Source: an uncultured eubacterium 1-6
GTDB taxonomy: Bacteria > Bacillota > Clostridia > Lachnospirales > Lachnospiraceae
Direction of reading: 5' to 3'
DNA length: 64,000 nt
NCBI GenBank assembly: GCA_903789595.1
Contig: CAIFEZ010000001.1
Span: 259,300 to 323,299 of the forward strand
The notes under the pieces are model-generated. The model did not search any database, was not told the origin of the DNA, and saw only the letters and a list, made by a program, of their open reading frames with translations. Made by a program: the position numbers and the translations under genes. Below, one piece after another: positions 32,200 through 40,580 of the stretch. Within the stretch, counting starts at the first letter, position 1. Each line of letters starts with the position of its first letter.

Positions 32200-33699
32200 T
32201 CACGGAAACAGATTAAGCATCATGGCGGCGCGGTCTGCCGTAACCGCTTCGGTGTTGTTGAGGAAGATAACATCCTGTATCTGATGATCCGATACGAACT
32301 GCGTCAGATTGCCGGTGTAGTAGCGGTAGTCGACTACATAGAGATTTTGATAATGGTCGACCAGCCAGGGCACGAGGCAGTTTCCGAAGGACTCCTTCAG
32401 GATGAGACAGGAGGATCCGTCTGTTAGTGCCGGATTGTGAATCTCCTCATAGGGCTGGTCGCCCGCGATAAAGGCCAGGTATTTATTTTCTGATGAGAAG
32501 GTGCTGGCGTCGACGACGATCGGGTAAGTATAGGAATTCCCGTTCTGATCGGTGTAGGTCATCTCGTTCGTTCCGTTCGGAATCCAGGCCTGCACGGTGT
32601 CCGGGTTGTTTCCGAGAGCGGAGGACTGATTGCTCAGAGAATAGTAGGTGCCGATGAAGCCGGGAAAATCCTTCTCCTGGAGCTCATCGGTGGTGTGAGC
32701 GGTGATGCCCTTCGTTTTGCAGAATTCCCGGTATGCATAGTACGCACCGAGGGAAGTCCAGTGGTGGTCGGTCCGGAAATACAGATACTCGGAGTTATGG
32801 CTGACAAGGGTGTCAAATACAGAGACCTTCTTCACCGAAGGATCCATCCTGCCGTAGGCATAGCTGATCGCGTCCTTCTGGCTGGAGCCTCCGAGAGATT
32901 TCTGAACATCCTCGCTCAGATCTACGCCGAAACCGGTCGGAATAATCATATCATAAAGGTTTACCTGCTGACCGATGCGGGATTTTACCGTGTTGATCAT
33001 GGAGGCATACGTATCTGCGTTTTCCTGATTAAAATAGTAAATATCGAATCCCCGGTCGCCCGTGATGTAGACCTGTCCGACCACGTCGGGAATCTCGTGA
33101 ATCGTTCCGTCCTTTTGCGCGGCCTGTGTCGTCTCGGGGGTCAGATCGGAGCTTTGTGAGGATCCCGTGTTTCCCTGGCCTGCGGAAGATGTCCGGCTTT
33201 CCGAGGACGAAAGCGAAGAGGAGGAGACCGCTGAATTTTCTGTGACTTTTTCGTCTTCCGGTCTCTTCTCGATGATCGGAGCCACGCTGACCGAAGAGGT
33301 GTCGGGGATCGCGTCGGCGGCCGGCTCGGAAGCAGTGCCGTACAGAGCTGTGCCGCGGATCCCGTACCAGTTTTCCATTTCCGAGTCAACGGTCAGCATG
33401 GCATCGCGTGTCGGATAGGTATCGGAATACCAGGTCACGAGATCATCGAAAAAATCACCGTTCCAGATACCGGTGAAGGAAACCTCCGGAAGCTTTGCGA
33501 GGGTTCTTTTCTCCAGAAGAGAGATTTTCGGGCGAAGATCCATGTTGAGCCCGAGGATGCCAAACACGCCGAATCCGACGCAGAAGGCCGCACAGTAGAG
33601 CTTCTGCCAGCGTCTCAAGCAGCGGATGTTCTTCTTGAGATAGTGGTGAATGTCATTTTCCTTATGTGTATCTTTTTCTTTGTTCTTGTCTTTTTTCAT
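32200..33699 (-). CDS. DHHW / AlgX-AlgJ-like membrane-anchored acyltransferase-associated protein
   Basis: RTDHHWTSLGAYYAYREFCK motif; N-terminal TM; adjacent MBOAT gene. Confidence 0.88.
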   Translation of the reverse strand: MKKDKNKEKDTHKENDIHHYLKKNIRCLRRWQKLYCAAFCVGFGVFGILGLNMDLRPKISLLEKRTLAKLPEVSFTGIWNGDFFDDLVTWYSDTYPTRDAMLTVDSEMENWYGIRGTALYGTASEPAADAIPDTSSVSVAPIIEKRPEDEKVTENSAVSSSSLSSSESRTSSAGQGNTGSSQSSDLTPETTQAAQKDGTIHEIPDVVGQVYITGDRGFDIYYFNQENADTYASMINTVKSRIGQQVNLYDMIIPTGFGVDLSEDVQKSLGGSSQKDAISYAYGRMDPSVKKVSVFDTLVSHNSEYLYFRTDHHWTSLGAYYAYREFCKTKGITAHTTDELQEKDFPGFIGTYYSLSNQSSALGNNPDTVQAWIPNGTNEMTYTDQNGNSYTYPIVVDASTFSSENKYLAFIAGDQPYEEIHNPALTDGSSCLILKESFGNCLVPWLVDHYQNLYVVDYRYYTGNLTQFVSDHQIQDVIFLNNTEAVTADRAAMMLNLFP

Positions 33700-33720
33700 G
33701 AGTATGCCTTCCAGAACGGA

Positions 33721-33880
33721 TTGTACAGGAGTGTTCCCGCAAGTACCGGTTTATACGAGGGTGCTCCCGTAAGTTCCGGTTTATACGGGATTGCTTCCGT
33801 CAGTACCGGTTTATACGGGATTGCTCACGTAAGTTCCGGTTTATACGGGGATGGTCTCGTCAGTACCGGATATTCGGGAT
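33721..33880. repeat. 30-bp tandem repeat, about 5 units, between MBOAT and DHHW genes
   Basis: (c/a)agt(a/t)ccggtttatacggg(a)ttgct..cgt units at 33741, 33771, 33801, 33831. Confidence 0.9.
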
Positions 33881-33886
33881 TTTTTC

Positions 33887-35359
33887 TCAGAACTGGTTGT
33901 ACAGGAACGGATGATAGGTCGCTCCCGCCAGTGCGCAGAGCGCCAGCACAAAACAGATGCCTGCAAAGGCGAGCCGTACCGCATAGTAGCCGTTTTTCGG
34001 GATCCGTTTTTCCTGCATCCGGATCTCCGCCCGGTGGGAAAGGGCGGGGAACAGAGGGGTGGATGCCAGTACACAGAGAATCAGAATAAACAGGTTGTTC
34101 TTCACAGTCAGAAGAATCGAGGCATCCTGCCAGCCGGAGGACCAGTTCAGAAACAGAGAGAGCGCGGTTTTCAGCTGACCGAAATCGGTGAACCGGAAAA
34201 TGATCCATCCGAAATTGAACACCAGAATCGTGTAGAGATGTCCGAGGATTCGGGAGGGGACGGAGGCAGCGGAGGACTTTCCGCTTTCACGCCTTGCGCT
34301 TCGAGTTTTCCGGAGATACCCGACGAGATTCTCAAGAAATATAAATACAAAATAGTAGAGGCCCCAGAGAATGAAGTTCCAGTCCGCCCCGTGCCAAAGT
34401 CCCGTGAGGAGCCAGACGATCAGAAGATTGAGAGTCTGTCTGGCAAATCCCTTCCGGTTTCCCCCGAGCGGGATATAGACGTAGTCCCGGAAAAAGGAGG
34501 AGAGCGAGATATGCCAGCGGCGCCAGAAATCCTTCACCGATGAGGCAATGTAGGGATAATTGAAGTTTTCCCGGTAATGAAATCCGACGGCCATGCCGAG
34601 ACCGATCGCCATGTCGGAATACGCGGAGAAGTCCAGATACATCTGAAGCGTAAAGCACAAAGAGCCGAGAAGCGCCGATGCGGGAGAAACCGCTGAGATT
34701 CCCGGGGAGGCCGGCAGAAGCTGATCGGCGAGCGTTCCCATATGATCGGCGAGAATGGTCTTCTTGGCGAGACCGAGCGAGAAACGGTACATGCCCTCGG
34801 AAAAGGTCCGGCGGTCCATGATACGGTTCTCGAGCTCCTTTTTCATATCCCCGTAACGGACGATCGGGCCCTGCTGGATCGTGTGAAAACAGATCACATA
34901 GGTCAGGAAGAGGGGAAAGCTTTTCTGGGCGGACACCCGTTCATGATAAACGTCCGCGGTGTAGGAGATCAGTTTGAAGGTATAGAATGAGATACCAAGC
35001 GGGAGCGCGGCAGAGGGTACGGTCAGCTTCATGCCGAACGCCTGATTCAGATTCGAGAAGACAAATCCGGTGTATTTGAAGACGCCGAGTACCGCAAGAA
35101 AAATCAGGATCGAAACCGCCATTAGGCCATGCTGCAGTTTCTTTCTGCCTGCGGATTTTTCCATGGAGAGTCCGGCAAGCCAGCCGATAAACGCTTCCGC
35201 AGCCAGAAGAATCAGGAAGCGAAGTCCTCCGAACAGGTAGAAAAGCAAAGAAAAAAGAAGCAGTATGACGTTTCTGCTTGACTGCTTCGGAAATATCTTA
35301 TAAATTAGAAAAAATGCCGGCAGAAAGCCGAGTATAAAAAACATACTGGAAAATGTCAT
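33887..35359 (-). CDS. MBOAT family O-acyltransferase (AlgI/DltB-like)
   Basis: DFWRRWHISLSSFFRDYVYIPLGGNRKG and LTGLWHGADWNFILWG. Confidence 0.95.
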   Translation of the reverse strand: MTFSSMFFILGFLPAFFLIYKIFPKQSSRNVILLLFSLLFYLFGGLRFLILLAAEAFIGWLAGLSMEKSAGRKKLQHGLMAVSILIFLAVLGVFKYTGFVFSNLNQAFGMKLTVPSAALPLGISFYTFKLISYTADVYHERVSAQKSFPLFLTYVICFHTIQQGPIVRYGDMKKELENRIMDRRTFSEGMYRFSLGLAKKTILADHMGTLADQLLPASPGISAVSPASALLGSLCFTLQMYLDFSAYSDMAIGLGMAVGFHYRENFNYPYIASSVKDFWRRWHISLSSFFRDYVYIPLGGNRKGFARQTLNLLIVWLLTGLWHGADWNFILWGLYYFVFIFLENLVGYLRKTRSARRESGKSSAASVPSRILGHLYTILVFNFGWIIFRFTDFGQLKTALSLFLNWSSGWQDASILLTVKNNLFILILCVLASTPLFPALSHRAEIRMQEKRIPKNGYYAVRLAFAGICFVLALCALAGATYHPFLYNQF

Positions 35360-35516
35360 AGGTCACCTTTAAATAGAAGTTTTCATCTGCGGTTTTTCCG
35401 CGCTGCTGGCACAACGATCATCAAATAACCGACAGAATGCGGTCTGTTATTTGCCGTTCGGACTACTAGTTTATGATGGAAACAGAACTGTGTCAAGTAG
35501 ACAGCGGAGGATATCA

Positions 35517-36383
35517 ATGCTACTGGATGTACTGAAAGATACACTGACGGATACACTGAAACTGATCCCGTTTCTGTATATCACTTATCTCCTGATGGAA
35601 TGGCTGGAGGAAAAAGCGCAGGGCAAAACCGTCGCCATGCTCCGGCGCGCGCGCAGCCTCGGACCGGTCGCCGGCGCAGTGACCGGAATTATTCCGCAGT
35701 GCGGTTTTTCAGCCGCCGCGGCAAGTATGTATTCCGGCGGAGTGATCACCGTCGGCACACTGCTTGCCGTTTTTCTCTCAACCTCGGATGAAATGCTGCC
35801 GATCTTCATCTCGGAGCAGGTGAGCATCGTTACGATTGTGTCGGTTGTCGGAACCAAGATTCTTCTGGGAGCTGTTTCCGGGCTGATTGTGGACGCCTTC
35901 CTCCGGGTATACAGGAAAAAGCATCCCCGGTCGGACCGCCATATTCACGACCTCTGTGAACAGGACAACTGCCACTGCGAGGAAGGCAACATCTTCCTGT
36001 CCGCACTTCGGCATACCGTCGAGATCACGATTTTCATTCTGATCATTACCTTCCTTGCCGGACTCGCGATTGAGGGCATCGGAGAGGAAAAAATCGGCGC
36101 CTTCCTTTCGGGACAGCCTCTGCTCGGCGTTGCCCTTGCCGGTCTCATCGGCCTGATTCCGAACTGCGGAGCATCCGTCACGATTACGGAGCTGTATCTG
36201 AAGGGAATCCTGAGCTCCGGTCAGATGATGACCGGGCTTCTGATCGGAGCCGGCGTCGGACTTCTGATTCTGTTCCGCTCGGACCGCAGACATATGAAGG
36301 ACAATGTAGAGATCACAATCGCCCTCTACCTGATCGGCGTGTTCTGGGGCCTTGTCATCGACTGGATCGGGATCGTCTTCTGA
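35517..36383 (+). CDS. Putative manganese/arsenic-type efflux membrane permease
   Basis: Duplicated GIIPQCGFSAAAASMYSGGVITVGTLLAVFLSTSDEMLPI and GLIPNCGASVTITELY halves. Confidence 0.8.
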   Translation: MLLDVLKDTLTDTLKLIPFLYITYLLMEWLEEKAQGKTVAMLRRARSLGPVAGAVTGIIPQCGFSAAAASMYSGGVITVGTLLAVFLSTSDEMLPIFISEQVSIVTIVSVVGTKILLGAVSGLIVDAFLRVYRKKHPRSDRHIHDLCEQDNCHCEEGNIFLSALRHTVEITIFILIITFLAGLAIEGIGEEKIGAFLSGQPLLGVALAGLIGLIPNCGASVTITELYLKGILSSGQMMTGLLIGAGVGLLILFRSDRRHMKDNVEITIALYLIGVFWGLVIDWIGIVF

Positions 36384-36542
36384 TCTGTGAAACCTTTGCA
36401 GGTGAATAAAATATGAGCCGGGACGTAAACAAGTGTATCATCACCTGTCAGAAGAGTATGCACGGAGACATAAGAAAGGACTTCAGAACTTCCGCGCTGT
36501 GGCGGGATACTTATCGCTGCTCATGTAAAGAAAGGCAGAAAC

Positions 36543-37784
36543 ATGGAGAAGGAAAGCATTAAAAATATCAACAGGAAGAATCAGAATAAAAAAAAGAGAG
36601 CGGCGGAAGATCATGCGGAGGAGACTGATTTTCTGAAATGCCCGGTATACAGGAAATGCGGCGGCTGCGAATTCCGAAACGTCACCTATCAGGAACAGCT
36701 GGAGATTAAGGAAAGCCGGGTACGGAGAGAGCTTGAGGGACTTGCGCGGACAGAGAAGATCGCCGGCATGTCTTACCCTTATTTTTACAGAAACAAGGTC
36801 AACGCCGCTTTCCAGAGAAGAAGAGACGGAAGCATTGTGTCCGGTGTCTATGAGGCGGGCACACATCGTGTGGTTCCGGTCGGGAGATGTCTGATCGAAG
36901 ACCAGCGGGCGGACCGGATCATCGGAACGATCCGGAGACTCGTTCCTTCCTTCCGGATTTCAATCTACAATGAAGATTCCGGGTATGGGCTTCTTCGCCA
37001 TGTGATGATCCGGGTCGGACACAAGACTGGACAGATTCTGGCAGTTCTGGTTGTGACATCACCTGTTTTTCCTTCAAAAAACAATTTTGTAAAAGCACTG
37101 CGCAGGGAGCATCCGGAAATCACCTCGATCGTGCTGAATGTCAATGACAGGAATACCAGCATGGTTCTGGGCGACCGGAACATTGTTCTGTACGGGAAGG
37201 GATACATCGAGGATATTCTCTGCGGGAAGAAATTCCGGATCTCACCGTCCTCGTTCTATCAGATCAACTCGGTTCAGACGGAGGTTCTTTACAGAAAGGC
37301 AATTTCGCTTGCCGCCCTGACCGGGAAGGAAAAGGTGCTCGACGCCTATTCCGGGATCGGGACGATCGGCATCGCGGCCTCGGACAGCGCCGGAGAGGTG
37401 ACATGTGTGGAGCTGAACGCAGATGCCGTGCGCGACGCCAGATATAATGCCCGGATCAACGGGGTGCGGAATATCCGCTTCTGCCAGGACGATGCGGGGA
37501 GATTTCTCGAACGGATGGCAGCGGAGGGAGAAAAGGCGGATGTTCTGTTCATGGATCCTCCCAGGTCAGGCAGTACCGAGGCATTCATCAACGCCGCGTC
37601 GTCCATGAAGCCGGATCGGATCGTCTATATTTCCTGCAATCCGGAGACTCTCGCAAGAGACCTTCGGTATTTCAGAAAACGCGGCTACCGCGCGGAAAAG
37701 GCTTATCCGGTAGATATGTTTGCCTGGAGCGGTTCGATCGAAACCGTGGTGGCGCTGCATCGGGAATCGTTATCCCTGCCGTAA
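36543..37784 (+). CDS. rlmD: 23S rRNA (uracil-C5) methyltransferase RlmD/RumA family (paralog 1)
   Basis: CPVYRKCGGCEFRNVTYQEQL, DAYSGIGTIGIA, MDPPRSG, YISCNPETLARDL. Confidence 0.92.
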   Translation: MEKESIKNINRKNQNKKKRAAEDHAEETDFLKCPVYRKCGGCEFRNVTYQEQLEIKESRVRRELEGLARTEKIAGMSYPYFYRNKVNAAFQRRRDGSIVSGVYEAGTHRVVPVGRCLIEDQRADRIIGTIRRLVPSFRISIYNEDSGYGLLRHVMIRVGHKTGQILAVLVVTSPVFPSKNNFVKALRREHPEITSIVLNVNDRNTSMVLGDRNIVLYGKGYIEDILCGKKFRISPSSFYQINSVQTEVLYRKAISLAALTGKEKVLDAYSGIGTIGIAASDSAGEVTCVELNADAVRDARYNARINGVRNIRFCQDDAGRFLERMAAEGEKADVLFMDPPRSGSTEAFINAASSMKPDRIVYISCNPETLARDLRYFRKRGYRAEKAYPVDMFAWSGSIETVVALHRESLSLP

Positions 37785-37795
37785 AGAGACGGGCT

Positions 37796-37857
37796 GCGAA
37801 CGGCAACAGGACTGTAAAATCCTTGCAGTGTAGAGTTGAGTGAGAACAATAACCCCG
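37796..37857 (+). repeat. CTGTRAAA-loop hairpin element, copy C
   Basis: GCAAcaGGActgtaaaaTCCTTGC followed by gtgagaacaataacccc. Confidence 0.6.
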
Positions 37858-37961
37858 TGAATCCTTTCGAAAATAATCAGGTCTGCCCTTGCATTTATCA
37901 TTTGATATGTTACAATTATGTTACAGATGATATTTTGTATTCTTTGTCAGGGTGATGGGGC

Positions 37962-38732
37962 ATGAATCTATACGAAGCAATCTTTGTAAGGAAATCCGTT
38001 CAAAAGTATCTGTTTGAGCCGCTTGAGGAGGAACTGCTGAATGAGATCCGTTCGCACTATGTGGAGCTGCCGAACCTGTTCGGAGATTTTGAGACGGATT
38101 TCTCAATTATAGACAACACAAGAAAATCTTTCCATATCCGTCAGCTCCATGCGGTGAAGGCACCCTACTATATTCTCTTTTATTCCAGGGAAGCAACGCG
38201 CTGTCAGATGAATATGGGATATCTGATGGAACAGATGAACCTTTTTCTGTGCTGCAAGGGGCTTGGCGCCTGTTTCGTCGGAAGCACCGCTGTTCCCGCG
38301 AACCTGCAGCAGAAGGGGAGAATGAAGCTGATCGGAATTCTCGCTTTCGGAAAAAGCAAGGAGTCTCCCGTCAGGAGCAGAGGAGAAGCGAAGATGTTGT
38401 CAATGGACGAACTGTGCGTGTTCAAGGAGATTCCCAGATCCTGGATGAAGCAGCTGCTGGAGGCGGCGAGATATGCACCTTCCTCGATGAATATACAGCC
38501 CTGGAGATTCGTGGTATTTGATGACAGAATTCATGTCTTTACGAAGAAGCACAAGGCCGACCATATGGATAAGTATCGGTGGGAAGAGGTGAATTTCGGA
38601 ATCATGTTCGCAAACATTATGATCGCGGCGGAAGAGCTCTGGCTTGATGTGGATCTGATCCGGCTGGAGAACATATCTCAGAAAAGCTTTCCGAACAATC
38701 AATATGTCCTTAGCGCCATCATGAGATCATAA
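37962..38732 (+). CDS. Nitroreductase family protein
   Basis: LLEAARYAPSSMNIQPWRFVVF and internal NAD(P)H:FMN nitroreductase layout. Confidence 0.88.
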   Translation: MNLYEAIFVRKSVQKYLFEPLEEELLNEIRSHYVELPNLFGDFETDFSIIDNTRKSFHIRQLHAVKAPYYILFYSREATRCQMNMGYLMEQMNLFLCCKGLGACFVGSTAVPANLQQKGRMKLIGILAFGKSKESPVRSRGEAKMLSMDELCVFKEIPRSWMKQLLEAARYAPSSMNIQPWRFVVFDDRIHVFTKKHKADHMDKYRWEEVNFGIMFANIMIAAEELWLDVDLIRLENISQKSFPNNQYVLSAIMRS

Positions 38733-38823
38733 AAATAAAAGATTTTATGAGAGGTCTATGAGATCATAAAAAAATCAATGATTCTGTGAGAGGTCTATGA
38801 GATCAAAAAAAATCAAAGAATCT
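38721..38823. repeat. 37-39 bp A-rich tandem repeat, about 2.7 units
   Basis: atgagatcataaaaa...gattntntgagaggtct repeated at 38721, 38758, 38797. Confidence 0.85.
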
Positions 38824-38824
38824 A

Positions 38825-38853
38825 TTGACAAATGAGTGGAGTTATTGTATCCT
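38825..38853 (+). promoter_or_regulatory. Sigma70-type promoter for tRNA-Gly
   Basis: TTGACA, 17-nt spacer, TATCCT. Confidence 0.7.
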
Positions 38854-38903
38854 CAATATCGTCAGTTTTGAGCACGTAAACAGATGTTTACGAACAATGA
38901 AAT

Positions 38904-38975
38904 GCGCGAGTGGCTCAGGGGTGGAGTACAACCTTGCCAAGGTTGGGGTCGCGGGTTCGAATCCCGTCTCGCGCT
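38904..38975 (+). tRNA. tRNA-Gly (anticodon GCC)
   Basis: Acceptor GCGCGAG/CTCGCGC, anticodon arm CAACC-TTGCCAA-GGTTG, GGTTCGAATCC. Confidence 0.96.
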
Positions 38976-38985
38976 TAGGATATTA

Positions 38986-39026
38986 AGACCGGAAATCCAG
39001 TAAAATCAAGGGTTTCCGGTCTTTTC
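38986..39026 (+). terminator. Rho-independent terminator after tRNA-Gly
   Basis: AGACCGGAAA...TTTCCGGTCT followed by tttct. Confidence 0.8.
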
Positions 39027-39201
39027 TCTGCCTTTTTCCGTGGCTCGGGCGACAAATATGGGACAATATTTTCTGTTCGTGCCCATTTCTTTCATCATCC
39101 CCGGTCCCCGGAATTTTTGCGGATGACAGACACAAATCGTCTTTGCCAGGCTTCGTTTTTATGATATTATGTAACAAAACAGCACGTCATAATTTCAAAC
39201 G

Positions 39202-39359
39202 TATAAAGTCCACTTGTTGGCTCTTCCCCGGCTTAAATTATGAGAAGTTCTGGAGCGGAGGCTTCCGGACTCCTTATGTCGAGAGAACCGCAGGTCCTCA
39301 AGACTGGGGTGCTTTATAGTTATGATATTATTTTATAAAGAATCACGGCTGCTTTATAA
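39202..39359 (+). ncRNA. Candidate structured leader RNA / riboswitch upstream of fructokinase (class unknown)
   Basis: Nested pairings: TATAAAG/CTTTATA, CCCCGGCTT/AAGACTGGGG, GTTCT/AGAAC, GGAG/CTCC, CGGA/TCCG. A competing hairpin TTATAAAG/CTTTATAA lies at 39333-39359. A promoter-like TTGCCA-16-TATTAT is at 39143-39170. Confidence 0.55.
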
Positions 39360-39385
39360 TCCGGATCTCAGGAGGAGAGAAAATT

Positions 39386-40351
39386 ATGTATGATATTACA
39401 GCGATGGGTGAATTACTGATTGACTTTACGCCTTGCGGAACAAGTGAGGCCGGAAGAACGCTGTTCGAGCAGAACCCCGGCGGTGCACCGGCAAACGTTC
39501 TGGTTGCAGCATCCAGACTCGGTATGAAGACAGCCTTCATCGGCAAGGTTGGAGACGATATGCACGGCAGGCTTCTCAGGGACACCCTGAACGAGAATCA
39601 TGTCAATACGGAAGGCCTGCTGGTAGATCCGGATTATTTCACGACGCTCGCGTTCGTGACGCTCCATGACGGCGATCGGGAGTTTTCTTTTGCCAGAAAG
39701 CCCGGAGCGGACACAATGATCCGCTCGGGCGAGGTCAATATGGATATTATCAATCAGACGAGGATCTTCCATTTCGGCTCGCTGTCACTGACCGATGAGC
39801 CGGCGAGAAGTGCCACGATTTTTGCCGTAGAGCAGGCAAAGAAATCAGGAGCGATTATCTCCTACGATCCGAATTACCGCGCGCCTCTCTGGAAGAGTGA
39901 GGAGGAAGCCAAGGCGCAGATGCGCTCCGTCGTGAAGTATGTGGATATTATGAAGCTTTCCGACGAGGAGACAAAGCTTCTCACAGATATTGAGGATCCC
40001 TACGAGGCTGCGGGAGTGCTTCTCAAAGAAGGCGTGAAGTGTGTTGTTGTTACGCTCGGAAGAGACGGCGCGATGCTCCGCACGAAGAATTTTGTTGTGA
40101 AGGCCCCCTCCCAGACTAGAAAGGTCGTGGATACGACCGGAGCGGGAGATTCCTTCTGGGGAGGGCTCCTCTCGAGATTTGCCGAATTCAAGACCAAGCC
40201 GGAGGATCTCGATCAGGATCAAGCCGCGGAGTTTATCAGATTCGCGAATATCGTGGCCGGTCTCTGCGTGGAAAAGCGCGGCGCGATTCCGGCAATGCCG
40301 AAAAAGGAAGACGTGCTGCAGATCTTTAACCTGAAGCTCGACAGATTCTGA
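39386..40351 (+). CDS. scrK: Fructokinase, PfkB family carbohydrate kinase
   Basis: GGAPANVLVAASRLG and VVDTTGAGDSFWGGLLS. Confidence 0.92.
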   Translation: MYDITAMGELLIDFTPCGTSEAGRTLFEQNPGGAPANVLVAASRLGMKTAFIGKVGDDMHGRLLRDTLNENHVNTEGLLVDPDYFTTLAFVTLHDGDREFSFARKPGADTMIRSGEVNMDIINQTRIFHFGSLSLTDEPARSATIFAVEQAKKSGAIISYDPNYRAPLWKSEEEAKAQMRSVVKYVDIMKLSDEETKLLTDIEDPYEAAGVLLKEGVKCVVVTLGRDGAMLRTKNFVVKAPSQTRKVVDTTGAGDSFWGGLLSRFAEFKTKPEDLDQDQAAEFIRFANIVAGLCVEKRGAIPAMPKKEDVLQIFNLKLDRF

Positions 40352-40380
40352 TGCTGTAATTAAATATTGATCAGATTGGA

Positions 40381-40514
40381 TATTCGAAGCTCAGGCACTC
40401 GAAGCTCAGGCATTCGAAATTTAGGTATTAGAAGTTCAGGTATTCGAAGTTCAGATATACAAAGCTCAGATACTGGAAATTCAGATACTTTAAGTTCAGA
40501 TATTCGAGATATAC
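40381..40514. repeat. 15-bp tandem repeat, about 9 units
   Basis: tattcgaagctcagg-like units in perfect 15-bp register from 40381. Confidence 0.9.
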
Positions 40515-40580
40515 AGGAAGTTACCGTGCGGCAGACAAGTGCCCAGGATGGAGATTTTTTACAGAAGACTGCGTGTGTGA

